From Albifimbria verrucaria (lineage: Eukaryota; Ascomycota; Sordariomycetes; Hypocreales; Stachybotryaceae): a stretch of DNA of 64,000 nt. Position 1 is the stretch's first letter, and each line of letters begins with the position of its first letter. A model generated the notes under the pieces. It made no database searches and was not told where the DNA came from. It saw only the letters and a program-made list of their open reading frames with translations. The DNA is taken from positions 248,001 through 312,000 of the forward strand of contig JAHREC010000029.1 of assembly GCA_020081605.1 (NCBI GenBank), given 5' to 3'. The position numbers and the translations under genes were made by a program. Shown piece by piece: positions 45,387 through 56,123 of this stretch.

Positions 45387-46061
45387 ATGCATGCTCTACC
45401 CAACTACCAGTTCTCTTTCAAAAATCTAAAGCCCGAGAGTCACCCAGAAGATCCGGCAGTGGAGGATATCAAGCAGGGAAGATGGCTTTCCAGGTACGAT
45501 GAGATGATTCTCGAGATCGACAAGAACATCTCGCCTCATTATTTTCTCACCGTCGGCTTCTTTTCCTGGCTCCTACTGGCAGGCTTTCTCGTGTCGCCGT
45601 CCACCTACGCATCTGTGAAAGAGTCTAGCACGCTCGACGGCTCGGTTATGAACGCAGTTCGCAATGTGCCCTTACTTTACATCGCCTCGTTTGCCTGTCT
45701 TTTCGCTAGTGCCGGACTCGGTTGGCTCTGGTGGCGATGGGGCCATAACTACATCTGGGTCAATCGATATGTGATCGTGTAAGCTACTTCTTCTTCCTCT
45801 AAACGTCACTGTTTTTGTTTAAAAGATCTGACGGGTGTTACGGGTGCTTCTTGAAGTCCAACGTTGATGCACGCCGCCATGGGTCTCGCGTCGACTTTTC
45901 TCAATATCTATAGCATGCAGGATGGACAATGGTCTGTCACGGCCGTCATTACCACTTGTATTATCGGGACTTGGCTGATCGTTTCCTTTGCACTTTACGT
46001 TCTCTATGGCCACGTCCTGCTTCCAAAACTCAAGGAAAAGAGGTGGATACCAGTGAATTGA
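45387..46061 (+). CDS. Four-helix membrane protein, two exons, about 198 aa
   Basis: Exon 1 is 45387-45778; the intron 45779-45856 (78 nt) has GTAAGC, TCTGACGG and TTGAAG; exon 2 is 45857-46061. No frame break. After a cytosolic N-terminus (QGRWLSRYDEMILEIDKNIS) come helices at about residues 54-73, 98-117, 132-152 (TLMHAAMGLASTFLNIYSMQ) and 160-185. The stretch NIYSMQDGQWSVTAVITT looks like the conserved NIYTAQ-G-WS-TA segment of a widespread ascomycete membrane protein of unknown role, as far as I recall it. Function unknown; localisation unpredicted. Confidence 0.7.
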
Positions 46062-46229
46062 CACGCATCTATCTGACGCAACTAACATATAGTTGATATA
46101 GTTGTTGAAGATGATGATCATGCCAAATAATGTAGTACATTATTATGGTTATTTTTATTTTCTTTCCCACTCCATTTTCGTTGTAGCATCGTTAAATAGA
46201 ATTTCAGAAAATCGATCTGCTCTGTTATG

Positions 46230-46924
46230 TCATGTTAGTTTGATTAGGCTCGGGCAGGAGTGGCGTGAGATCTTGCATACTTGCTTCAAATTCTCCACGT
46301 CTGATAACAGTCTGGCCACAGATTCTTCCGTGGTTCCCAGTCGATTCTTTATGTAGGCTACTTCCAATGCTGATACCGAAGTAGATGTCTTCATCGAGCC
46401 TACTTGTTGCTTTAAATCGGCTAAGTCTGTAGATAATATCGAAAGCTTCGTTTCCAAGGAGCTCATCAGATTGGCTATGTCAACAGATGTTAAAATCTCC
46501 GTTTGCAAGGAGTCTATCTGCTTCTCCATCCTAGAAGGTCAGCAGGGTCTTTCAGGAATAGAAAGCCATGATTCCGGATAAACACTTACCTGCCTATCCG
46601 AAGCTGGGTTGCCATGTTGTTGTCATCAGGCGAAAATTGGTTTCTCGCAGATCTATCACACTCTGTCAACCTTTTGGGGCCCTCGTGCGTCTGGAGAGAT
46701 GGCGGAGGAGTACTGTTGGTTTGTTGGATCAACAAGGGAAACTGTTGATAAGTCGGTCCCTCAGGTAATGGGGTTGGGTTTGTGGTTGGCCCTGTTTGTG
46801 TGGCAGGCTGCCATTGCGACTGATGAGCGGAAGTTGAGCTTTCTGGTTGGCTGCCCTGACCAGAAGGCTGATTTGGATATGGACTGATGCGGCGGTATGT
46901 CTGCTCGGTTTTCTTCGGTGGCAT
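46230..46924 (-). CDS. Coiled-coil protein with disordered N-terminus, 211 aa
   Basis: Exon 1 is 46924-46590; the intron 46589-46531 (59 nt) has GTAAGT and TTCTAG; exon 2 is 46530-46230. The phase closes without correction at 212 codons. The N-terminal 110 residues are Gln/Pro/Ser/Thr-rich (QSQWQPATQTGPTTNPTPLP) and probably disordered. Exon 2 is one long helix with heptads (MEKQIDSLQTEILTSVDIAN ... SILSTDLADLKQQVGSMKTS). Its plan resembles the proteins at 20857-21381 and 51032-51520. No family. Confidence 0.7.
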
Positions 46925-47071
46925 GGCGCTCGCAGAATTCTAGACTTAGTCAAATACAGCAGTGATAGGAAGGGCACAGAGAAACCAAGCTATCGTAATG
47001 CAATAGACATCTTAGAATATTTCGTTATTTAAAATCTACCCTTCCTACCCAACCTCACTCTTTATACAATC

Positions 47072-47470
47072 ATCGACAACGCGACAGTCTGGTTCAGAAG
47101 GGGGATAGCGGATTCGTCTACCATATTCTCTCGTCTCTTGCCGCTTCCATAAAACGTACTGCTCATCTTCGGTATGGTAAGGGGTAGTTGTGGTTCACCA
47201 TCGACCCGACAGTCCGGTTCAGAAGTGGGAACAACAGGTTTGCTGACCACACCATTTGGCATAAAGCTCCGCTGACCAGCCACTTCCTGGGGTTCATGTA
47301 TCTTCGGTATGTAAGGTGGTCATTCTGGTCCACCATGGACGACCCGACAGTTTGGTTCGGAAGGGAGGACAACGAGTTCATCAACCATCTCACTCAGTCT
47401 TCATTCCAGCAACGGGCCGCTTTCGTCGTATATTACACGTCGCTGGTATGGTAAGGAGGTCATTTTGGTT
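47072..47470 (+). pseudogene. Three tandem ~130-bp repeats from a decayed repeat protein
   Basis: Three units begin near 47072, 47201 and 47331. Each contains CGAC(C)CGACAGT-TGGTTC-GAAG-GGA at its start and TCTTCGGTATGGTAAGG-like bases at its end. Read on the plus strand, units 2 and 3 give parallel peptides: TIDPTVRFRSGNNRFADH and TMDDPTVWFGREDNEFINH, about 43 residues apart. Unit 1 matches after one base is added to GGGGG. A TAG between units 1 and 2 and stops after unit 3 end the frame. No promoter or start was found. The repeat type (D-PTV-F-R--N-F--H) is not one I know. Confidence 0.55.
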
Positions 47471-47706
47471 CACTCGACTGCTTCATCATAGGGTGAGGGC
47501 CGTCGCTCCAGATTCGCACAGTTCTCCTAAGCTTCACCATGCCATCCCGACAAATCATGGGTTCAGCTAGTTTGGATATCTGTAAAGAATCAAGGTATAC
47601 ATGGTGAATTAAGTACATTGTATGTAGATGTAGTACAGCTCTTTTGTGGTTGGACCAACGCCATACCTAATTGTATCTGTTATCTTGTTCAGACCATTGA
47701 AACCAT

Positions 47707-48062
47707 TCATACCAGCGGTCCTGGATCGATCAATGTGCTCGCGAAATACAATGATCCGATATTACTGTTTCTTCCTGGTTTCCCACAAGACTCTATGTCG
47801 GCCCATAGTGTGATTCGCCGTGAAAGGCCATAAAGGAGAGAGATATGTGGCAAAATGAGCTTCGCAGGTCCAGAAATTGTGGCGAGACATTGATTTAAGC
47901 TCCCTAGATCGCCAAAGAAAATGTTCCACAATCTGATTCAGTGATTCGTGGCATTATACCCTGTAGGTTTTGACTGCTGTAACTCATCGGAGTATTATGA
48001 AGATCTGATTCAGCTATCCCATTGGGACTTTTTGGGACCGCATCGGCATCGACTCTTGGCAT
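47707..48062 (-). CDS. Small protein, 118 aa, one frame break
   Basis: The ATG at 48062 (MPRVDADAVPKSPNGIAESD) opens a polar N-terminus. One T is missing in TT near 47936; adding it joins ITESDLWNIFFGDLGSLNQC and runs on (ISLLYGLSRRITLWADIESC) to a TAG at 47707, exactly 119 codons. Neither half is striking alone, but the joined protein is coherent. No family. Confidence 0.5.
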
Positions 48063-48593
48063 TTGAGATGAATAAATGAAGCCGCTCGGGGAGGCGCCAA
48101 GAGTGGATGGAATTTACGGAGCCTGCTTGAGAGGGCGCCTGTAATTGACACGAACGCACCATCCCGATTCTTAGGCAAGATGGAAAGGTGAAATGCTTAC
48201 CGTGCTGGTGCCAGCTTTTTCTCCGCTGAACTTGCGTCCAACAACCGTACAGTGTCTAGATCAACTGTTTTAAGAGGGCTGGGGGGTTTTCATGGGAGTT
48301 TCCCTGGTGGCTTTCTTCAGCGCATATCTATCGATTACGCTTTACACGTGCATCAGTACATTACAGTGCCTACAGAACTCGTACGCTCTATTAATTCTTG
48401 CCAGCAGGCATTCTCTTCCAGCGAAACACCAACCATGCCGCACAATGTCAGTGTCTGACCTCTGACATCAAGATCTCCACTATGCAGTCCCTAATGATTT
48501 TTAACAGCGGCATGATGTGAGCTTTTGGCTATTAGAGAGCGGGCCCTTGCGGATATTATAACCAGAGGCCCGCCACCCCGCCACCCCGCCCAG

Positions 48594-49404
48594 ATGAACG
48601 AACAAACGTTTTGCCGACGACACATCATCATCATGGACCGATCTAGAAAATTCAAGATAATTGTCTTGCTGCACGTACTGGCCACCGTTCCAATCCTCTA
48701 TTTCTCCATCAACATCTTGATCCATAAGCGCACGAGGACAGAGGGCATCCTCACCCTTTCGGTATTTGAATTCTGGCCCCACCGTTTTAGACCCCGACCC
48801 AGCCTTGTTAACCATTAGTTGAATAGTTTCAGTCTGGCATATTCCATCGTAGATCCTCAAGGCTTGAATCAGCAGCTCCACTGGATGAAGCCCATGTTGT
48901 CCCGCTTGCCGCCATGCCTGGTCGCTCTCTCGCGAGCCTTGAGGCCTCTGGGAAAGCAAATATTACAGAAGGTCCCTACCGGCTGCACGATAGGCATCAC
49001 GCAAGCACTCCTTCGGGATGTAAGCGCTTCCCATCAAAGACTTTCTTCCTCGCGGTATCGCTTCTGTGTCGTTGGTCGACAGATTGATTGGCATCGTTCC
49101 CCGCCTTGACGTCTTCATCGTGGCAGGGCTCGCTTTGGTCTCGGCATCAACGATGATGATTACAGCAAGCTTGCGTTCTCCACGAGCTCGGTACGTATCA
49201 TTCGGGTTAAGTGTGCTTGGATTCCTTTGCCTACTAGTGTTTGGGGTCTTTACCCTAGTCATTGTAACATTGGTAAAGGGCTTAGTGCAAGTCGGTTCAT
49301 TCCATTACGGAGATGCCTACGTTGCCGCCATCGGTGATATCGTATCTTCATCCATTCATTTGATCATCTCAGTAAGCTCTCTCCGGTACGGACTGTCAGT
49401 GTAA
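48594..49404 (+). CDS. Probable membrane protein gene, frames not fully resolved
   Basis: An ATG at 48594 or 48635 starts a basic segment and a clear membrane helix (KFKIIVLLHVLATVPILYFS). The frame continues past a TAG at 48816-48818. In a later frame (about 49027-49372) are three more hydrophobic helices (DVFIVAGLALVSASTMMITA; SFGLSVLGFLCLLVFGVFTL) ending at a GTAAGC donor near 49373. A minus-strand frame across 48501-48959 is also open, but its acidic sequence is what the antisense of membrane helices would give, and it has no ATG. The links between the parts, and the last exon, were not resolved. Confidence 0.4.
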
Positions 49405-49500
49405 GAATGTACGAGTGTAAGAGTGTAAAGTGCAAGAGTGTAAAAGTGCAAGAGTGTACAGTGTAGAGTGTAAAAGTGCAAGAGTGTAAAGTGAAGTGTG
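49405..49500. repeat. Minisatellite of GAGTGTAAAAGTGCAA-like units
   Basis: About six imperfect copies of a 14-16 bp unit (AGTGTAAAAGTGCAAG) stand head to tail. They lie just after the GTAAGC of the membrane gene, so probably in an intron or 3' region. Confidence 0.65.
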
Positions 49501-49869
49501 TGTGGAAACAGCTGGGCGTTCGAGTTCCACAATTTTGGGGCCAATCCATTCCACTTTCAGGCCATGCTAACTGGCTTACCCCGTACCGAGTTGGCCGCCG
49601 CTTCTTCTATAGGGGACCTGAGCGACCTGAAGGCCGCTGGACGAAAAATACATCAATCACATCACAGGCAAGCCTGCCACCGGCAATGCGATGGCGCAGC
49701 CACTTCCCCATTGTCAATTACTAGCCTTTTCAAACCGTTGTAGTAGCTATTCTATTGCTCTGAAATCTATTCTGAATGACTGCTTCGAAATTTTCGAGTG
49801 GTTTTGTTATGGATGATTGCGACACATTTGATTGCGACCCATTTACGAGCCGTACGTACATGACCTACG

Positions 49870-50668
49870 CTAATTATGCTTCTTGGGCAAAAATGGCGTG
49901 ACGTCTCCTGTGTCTGCCAGCTCATTCAACAAGTGGCATACTTGATTTGACCACACATCAACCCTGTCTATATAGTATTCATCGTCATCATCAGGATAGC
50001 CATCCAAACCCCAATATTCTGGTATCATTTTCGTAATGGCTTTTAATTCATTCAGAAGCTCCTGGAGATTTGGTACGCTGAGCTTCCTTGACAGCGCAGC
50101 TTCGCAAGTCAGCGTGTGGACTAAGACGAGTGAAATGCACTAAAAAAATTTTAAAAAATAAGAAATTAAAAAATAAGAAATATAAAGATAAGAAATTAAA
50201 AAATAAGAAATATAAAGATAAGAAATATAAAAATAAGAAATAAAAAATAAATAAAAACCATCAAAACTAACCTAAGGCACTCGCGAGTAAGAGCGATTGC
50301 TGTAGTAAATTCTGCTGAAAGCTCAGACTTCGGCTTTCCACTCGATGCCGAAATTGCGCTCCGCCATTGAGCCTGAATAAGAGCTTGCCTAAAGCACGGT
50401 CCAGCGTCACTCTCAAATGGACTTCATGCTCCTCGTCGAACTGCTTACAAATCATGCTGCAGAGCAGCAGAATCTTGTAAGTCGTCAGGTCGGCTCTCCA
50501 AGGGCAGCCGTCTGGTTCATGCACGGCCTTGAGATGGGAGTGGAGGCGACGTCTCAGACGATTTCCTCGTCGAAGAAGCTCAGGGAGCATGATTGTGGTG
50601 GGTTCCGATGGTGATTGGGAGTTATTACCAAGACTTGATGACGACACCACATACAATACAAAACACAT
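49870..50668 (-). CDS. Two-exon helical protein with AT-rich repeat intron, 221 aa
   Basis: Exon 1 is 50668-50272. The intron 50271-50140 (132 nt) has GTTAGT and a poly-T TTTAG; it holds an A/T minisatellite of AAATAAGAAATATAAAGAT-type units. Exon 2 is 50139-49870; one T too many in TTT near 50133 must be removed, giving 222 codons. Exon 1 is basic and helical (LPELLRRGNRLRRRLHSHLK), exon 2 acidic (LQELLNELKAITKMIPEYWG, GYPDDDDEYYIDRVDVWSNQ). The repeat makes this intron much longer than the window's usual 45-60 nt. No family. Confidence 0.55.
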
Positions 50669-50955
50669 GTTGTTTGCTATGCTTGAATGTATAAATACCG
50701 TACTTTAGGTATAGGTACCGTACAATGGACATTATCTATAGGTAGGTACTGGGCCGACAACATCTTGACATATTTCACTCATTGAGTCCACTCGTGCAGA
50801 TGAAACAAACTGTCAATGTGCCCTCGTGGGGGCTCAGGCAGTGGCTCCGACAGTGGCTCAATGATCATCGACAACGGGACAAAGAGACAAGATGATGGAC
50901 TTGCCTAGCCAGGTTCTATTACTGTACAGCACACTCAACAGGGAAATTGTGTATG

Positions 50956-50963
50956 TATAAAGG
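50956..50963 (+). promoter_or_regulatory. TATA box for the 51032 gene
   Basis: TATAAAGG lies 76 nt upstream of the ATG at 51032. Confidence 0.6.
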
Positions 50964-51031
50964 GGGTTAGGATGAGGCTTTGATTGAGCCTCTTACGCAA
51001 TGCCGAGCTTGGAAGAAGTTCAATAAGAAAA

Positions 51032-51520
51032 ATGTCAAGTGTTGGAACACCCATTAAAACAGAACAAGATTCGCCTATCCAACAGGAGCCGCCGGTTCAT
51101 TTTTACTCTGCTGCAAATGCGCCTCAGAACCCCTGCTGCCTAGACCTTTACAACCGTCTCAGGCAGCTAGAAAAGGAATTGAGCGAGCAGCAAGTGGGTA
51201 ACCATGATCTGATCAACCATTTGTCCTGGTGGACCCAACAATTCGATGAGATGGCTATCGAACGGGACATGCTGCGGCTGGGCTTGGACCAGCACAAAGA
51301 GGATATTTTGCAAAAGATGAAAGACCTTGCTGAAAGAGACCGGACGATTGCCACGCAGAATTACTTGCTTGGGTTAGCGCATGTGGACGCCCAGAAATTG
51401 ACGGTTACTCAGCAGAAGAGCGAGCATACCATCAACCTCCTGAAAGAATACATTGCAGAATTATCTATCACGGAAGATGTAGAAGCAGGATCAGCCAAGA
51501 AGCGTAAAGTGTCTCCTTGA
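51032..51520 (+). CDS. Coiled-coil protein with C-terminal nuclear localisation signal, 162 aa
   Basis: The ATG at 51032 (MSSVGTPIKTEQDSPIQQEP) lies 76 nt after a TATA box; the frame is open further upstream but that part is leader. IKTEQD resembles a sumoylation site (PsiKxE). Residues 55-150 form a long helix with heptads (CLDLYNRLRQLEKELSEQQV). It ends with SAKKRKVSP, a classical monopartite nuclear localisation signal. Single exon, intact. Likely a nuclear dimer; no DNA-binding domain is seen. No family. Confidence 0.7.
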   Translation: MSSVGTPIKTEQDSPIQQEPPVHFYSAANAPQNPCCLDLYNRLRQLEKELSEQQVGNHDLINHLSWWTQQFDEMAIERDMLRLGLDQHKEDILQKMKDLAERDRTIATQNYLLGLAHVDAQKLTVTQQKSEHTINLLKEYIAELSITEDVEAGSAKKRKVSP

Positions 51521-52141
51521 ATCTTTTGCATAAATTCGACATACAGTACAATGTATATAGTCTATTGTAGGTACCAGTGTCTACACAAAGCTTAAAAACC
51601 ACCATATCTTCAAGATGAATGGAAGTGCGTTAGATACGTGTTGTATGATATGCAGCTTACTGTACTTGTGACCCGTGCTGGCTGCAGAGAAATATGCTAG
51701 GGCCAATCAAATCCTCGTTTGATCAAAGTGTGAAATGAGAATGCCAGGCATTTGTTTGGTTGACACAAACTTTACGTTTCGCCCTACCCTATCCTGTCTT
51801 GTCCTGTACTGTCTTGTCCTACCCTAAACCTGTGTTTACAGTCATGCATGCATTCTGTATGTTGTGCATTTCATCCTGGCTTGCCCTCTTGCGGGGAACG
51901 GGACAAAGGCACCAATAACCAATGTCCTTTAGTCCATTTTTGGCCGTGACGGAGACGCACGTTTGACATCATAGCGGATCTGACACCAGCCTCCCCAAGT
52001 GGCTGACGCTGTTTTGCCCCTGCAAGGCTAGCTGAAAATTAAGTTCACAAGCCTCCTTATCGTCCAAGCCAATTGATACGAAAGGTGCTCAAGTGGGGCA
52101 AGACCCAATTGTTGACGTCTGGTCGAGAATAGGCCCTCTCC

Positions 52142-52262
52142 TCTCGTCTTGTCTTGTCTTGTCTTGTCTTGTCCGGTCTTGTCTGGTCTTGTCTGGTCTT
52201 GTCTGGTCCTGTCTGATCTTGTCTGGTCTGGTCTGATCTGGACTCGCCCGGTCCGGTCTGTT
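52142..52262. repeat. GTCTT/GTCTG pentanucleotide microsatellite
   Basis: About 24 pentamers, GTCTT at first, drifting to GTCTG and GTCCG. A shorter tract of related words lies at 51793-51830. Confidence 0.85.
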
Positions 52263-52291
52263 CCTTTGTCAATTAAAGCACTTTAGCCCGG

Positions 52292-52606
52292 ATGTATTGG
52301 GCGCCAATGCTGTGCTGCGACTACAAAAGGTCAAGAGCCTGCCCTTATGGATCATGCCCGTACACTGCTCGGCATACCATGATTTCTTGTAAACATACCC
52401 AATGGTTGAGCCTTCCCAGAAAAGGCCACCAGGCGACGCTTGATGTAAAATTCACGTCTTCAGTGAAAGAATACAGAGAAAGGCAACGTAAGTGCTTCGA
52501 CAGATTTGGAGAGCAGCGGGAAATTGAACGCATGCGATCCTATTATCAAATATTCGAGGACTACACTTCATCGTACAAGCAGGTAGGAATATATTTAGCT
52601 GCATAA
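52292..52606 (+). CDS. Possible small protein, 104 codons, perhaps first exon
   Basis: The ATG at 52292 opens a frame whose second half looks coding (SSVKEYRERQRKCFDRFGEQ, REIERMRSYYQIFEDYTSSY). GTAGGA near 52583 could be a donor, so the gene may continue; no second exon was confirmed. The N-terminal Cys-rich part is less convincing. Confidence 0.35.
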   Translation: MYWAPMLCCDYKRSRACPYGSCPYTARHTMISCKHTQWLSLPRKGHQATLDVKFTSSVKEYRERQRKCFDRFGEQREIERMRSYYQIFEDYTSSYKQVGIYLAA

Positions 52607-52757
52607 CCACTGGAGTTTTTCACTTACGAAATCAAATGCATGCGTAGATGGTAAGACCAGTTGATAAAATAGAATAATGTCCCCGTTCTGTCCTTAAAAT
52701 ACTATGAGCCGAGAAATGATGTTTGCAATCACTCCGCACATTGACCATATTCATGCA

Positions 52758-54447
52758 TCAGTACTCCGAGTCAGATCCCTTGCTGGACAGCTGCGTCCCG
52801 GTATCTATCATTTTCAGAATTTTCACCATAGATTCAAGGCCTTCAGATGATGCCTGCCTCATTGCACTCCGCCACCCTCTTGAGTAGGAACATAGCCATG
52901 CTGAAAGACGAGTTCAAGCATGGCTGTATTCTCTCCAAGAATAATTTCTATCAGGATATCTCCCATGACAGAAGACCATCTTGGATTTTTTATGCCATGT
53001 ACAAGCAGCTTCTTCATTATCTTGACGCTTCCACCCCGAGCGGCCACGTTGAGAACTGTTTTCTTTGGTTCTATCTTCTGTTGTAGAAGGAAATCTACCA
53101 TGTCTTCGAAACATGAACGGCATGCCTGATTGAGTGGATCATCCCTTTTACCTTTTAACCAGTAATACTCCGGGCTCTTACTCATAACATGACGTAACAT
53201 GAGTAGGTTTCCGTGTCGTGCATACCATTGCTGGTCTTGCGTCAGCCAATCTTTCAGGAGGATTGTGGTCTCATAAGGATCGCGAAAATTCCTGCCGAGA
53301 TAATCGTACACGACGGGCGTGCTCGAAAAGCTTTGAATGTTTTGTAGCTTTCTTTGGTACTATCCCGATTGATCCTGATATGTGATGACACGGCCGGCGG
53401 ATGAGGCCTTACGCTTGGGGAAACAAGACGCGGACCAACAGGTCCAGGTCTCCGTTAATCACTGCGCCTCTTATGGCACCGCTGGTTTCCTCACAGGCCC
53501 ATGAGACAAAGCTTTCGTCATCCGTAAAATCATGGGGGCTTTTGTGCAGAATGTGCCTCTGGAACAGATCCAGAACGGCAATGTTGCCCCGAAAAGCTGC
53601 AATCTCGATGGGAGATGGAAAAAGATCACGCTGGTCGGTTGGACTATGCGAATTCCCATGTCAGCAATCAGCTCTTTGCGTTCGCCCAATTTTGCAATCC
53701 TCGTTCAGATGAGATTTGTTGTACTTCAGATGCAAGGGCTCGATGACTAGTAGCCTCTTCAGCCTACAACCAATACACTGACCTGCAATCATTTTCACAT
53801 TTTTGGAGTAGGTCCGCTGCAACTGTGACCTCGTTGAAGTATGCTGCTGCGCATAGCAAGTTCATTTTGAGACTTGACGGCTGATCCCGGGAATCCGTTG
53901 GCGCAGTGGTAGGGAAAGAAGTCCATACATCACTTGTGGGCCTTATCCACAATTGTCGTTTCCCAGGACGATTCGTCCCTCGCTCTAATGCAAGCCAACA
54001 TAAGCCATGGACTATCTCTTGTACAGACAAGCATTCGTTGCCAATGGCAGCAGTTAGGCTATGCATAGCCTCGGCAGCTTCACGAATCTCAAAAACCGTC
54101 CTACATCCTTGTTGGTCTCACCAAGGACACGTTGGGCCAGGTAACCCTGCCACAACTTGGCAGCACCATACCGATCGTCGCGCATCTGCCAGTGGTAGCC
54201 TACTCGCAGCGCAGAGACGTCATCTAATAAACGCGATCGATATAGCGCCGGTACGAATTCCTGCTTAAATTGCTCTGCATCGTCAATTAGACATTCTCAA
54301 GATAGAAAAGGGGTTCGTCAAGGCTTGCACTTTCAAAAACGTACTGCATACTAGTCTCAGTCGGACGCCGCGCTTAATGCCTCGAATGAGGATGCAATGG
54401 ATGATTATAATATGCCTGAGTTCTGTAGGCAAACTTAGGATATGCAT
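52758..54447 (-). CDS. F-box/ankyrin-repeat protein, about 515 aa, several frame breaks
   Basis: The ATG at 54447 starts an F-box-like motif (MHILSLPTELRHIII ... RGVRLRLVCSTF), the usual N-terminus of fungal F-box/ankyrin proteins. Marks follow in order: EQFKQEFVPALYRSRLLDD, KLWQGYLAQRVLGE, LVHGLCW-like, LLCAAAYFNEVTVAADLL (ankyrin), SPIEIAAFRGNIAVLDLFQR (ankyrin), AVINGDLDLLVRVLFPQ, DPLNQACRSCFEDMVDFLLQ, LNVAARGGSVKIMKKLL and QASSEGLESMVKILKM at the end. Breaks at AA near 54296, TTTTT near 54092, AAA near 53674, GGG near 53660 and GGG near 52871 each need one base. An intron at 53412-53331 has GTAAGG/CAAAG. A TAG near 53764 lies within a possible 36-nt intron or is a true stop. Ankyrin repeats would bind the substrate of an SCF ligase. 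Confidence 0.65.
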
Positions 54448-54590
54448 TGTGGGTCTTGAAATGGAAATGAAGACTTTGGGTTGAATGGAGCGAAGCCCGG
54501 TCACTCCTAAACGCAAGTAAAGAAGCACGGGTAATTGCTCTTAGGGAAGCAAAACTGCTTCCTTTCAACACTGCTTTCGACATTTTATAC

Positions 54591-55093
54591 ATGGAGCATT
54601 TGACGTTGAAAAATTTCCGAGCCTCACTTCATGACAACGACGAGATCCCGGAATGGATATTGCAAATCGAACACATAGCTGTCCCATTCGGTGATGCCGC
54701 CCTCTCCGAATGGCTACCACATCTTCTTTCACGCTTTCCAGAACTCAGGCATATCTCAATTGTCTTCTCAAGACTCAGCGGTCCATTATGGCCCGAAGAT
54801 TCATGGGTCCGACTTACTCTGTGGCAAAGGAGCACCCATCAATCCCATCACTTACATGGAAAGAAGGAAAGAAGATCAAATTCCCATTGAAAACTATGAG
54901 CCAGTTTTTCCCCAATAAATACATAAGAGATGGGCAGCATCGGAAACTACCAATGGTCAGCTCTATCTCAGCCTATGAGTATACGCGATGCGCGGAGGAA
55001 GATTTCAACAGAGCCAAGGAATCAGAGTCACACCACATTCCTCGAATAAGATCCCGGTATATAGGATTTTCGATGAGATATTTTGAGGATTAA
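54591..55093 (+). CDS. 2EXR-domain protein, probably 5'-truncated, one frame break
   Basis: The 2EXR domain of fungi usually reads LLHVCRESREVALKRY ... YFN---DTLYL. Here the frame, open from about 54489, gives RSLLNASKEARVIALREAKL, then FNTAFDILYMEHLTLKNF, then LPHLLSRFPELRHISIVF. The first Met is at 54591, already inside the domain; upstream bases belong to the start of the divergent ankyrin gene. So the N-terminal half of the domain is missing unless a distant exon exists. One C is missing in CCC near 54791; adding it gives 168 codons from 54591. The C-terminus is basic and ends where the FAD-oxidase fragment begins. Confidence 0.5.
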
Positions 55094-56123
55094 GGACTTC
55101 AGAGGATGCGACAATGTTGCGAATTTTCGTGTAAGATTATCCTACTGTGCACTTGGACCCCCTTTCTTTCAGATGAAACTCACAATTGACATAACTTAGG
55201 CAGTTCTTGCCAACGGGTCAGTGGTAGACGCCAACCGTACGTCCCACCCTGATTTGTTTTGGGCGTTGCGTGGCGGAGGCAATAACTTTGCTGTCATCAG
55301 TCGTTTTGATATCTACGCATTACCCACAAGACGTTATGTGGGGAGGCACTAGAAACTATAGCGGCGACGCTGCGCCTGCGTTGGTAGATGCTTACGTTCA
55401 ATACGGTCATCAAATGGAGTTTATGCCAAGTACATACACCATTACGACACTCTACTATCACAACAATACGCGCTCAGCAACGGTTGATATATATAATCCT
55501 GCGCCGCATCCCCGACGCAAGTGCTGGGCATACTGGATCGAGTCCCACACGTGCATGACAATTGCGGAATTAAATGGGCTTCTGATATTGCTGAAAGTAA
55601 CTTTGCTGGGCAACCATACGGCTTTCGACAAACTTACTGGACAGCAACATATCAGTTAGATCAGCAGCTGGCACAGGTTATTCGAGCAATTTTTGAAGAA
55701 GAAACCGTTCACTTAGGCGATTTGCCCAGGCTTGAGGCAAGGCTTATCATGCAGCATTTGTCCCCGGTCATATTGAAGCGAACTAAACGAAGCGGTGGTA
55801 ATCCTCTTGGTATCTCGGAATATAACAAGACTTTAATGATTCTTAACCTTGCATTTAGGTGGGAGGAAAAGGCTGATGACTTCAGAATCCTACAAGCTAA
55901 TATGAATATTCAAAATCATATTTCTGAGGTTGCAAAGATGATGGGGCTCGACATTCCATTTCTTTACATGAACTATGCCAGCTCGTTTCAGAACGTGCTA
56001 CACAGCTATGGCGCAGATAACTTGAAGAGACTTAGACTTGTCTCCAAGGAGTATGACCCTAAAGGTGTATTTCAGCAGCTTCAATCTGGGTCTTTCAAAT
56101 TAAGTAGCCGCACTGGCTGGTGA
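55085..56123 (+). pseudogene. 5'-truncated FAD-linked oxidoreductase (BBE type)
   Basis: Berberine-bridge-like FAD oxidases carry an N-terminal PCMH-type FAD domain and a C-terminal BBE segment. Here only the end of the FAD domain remains: GCDNVANF in a short exon to 55130, an intron 55131-55199, then [77 protein letters not shown] and the BBE-like YMNYASSFQNVLHSYGADNL with YDPKGVFQQLQ. The first 200 or so residues, with the His/Cys that hold FAD, are absent; upstream is the 2EXR gene end. Frame breaks at TT near 55335 and CCCC near 55511 look like base errors, but the truncation is real. It cannot bind FAD normally. Confidence 0.7.

Noticed and set aside
48501..48959. Minus-strand open frame of 152 codons
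   Set aside because: No ATG near its beginning, and its Asp/Glu/Asn-rich sequence is what the complement of membrane-helix codons gives; the plus strand carries the helices.
53747..53782. 36-nt intron in the ankyrin gene
   Set aside because: Shorter than any other intron in the window; kept only as an alternative to a real stop codon near 53764.
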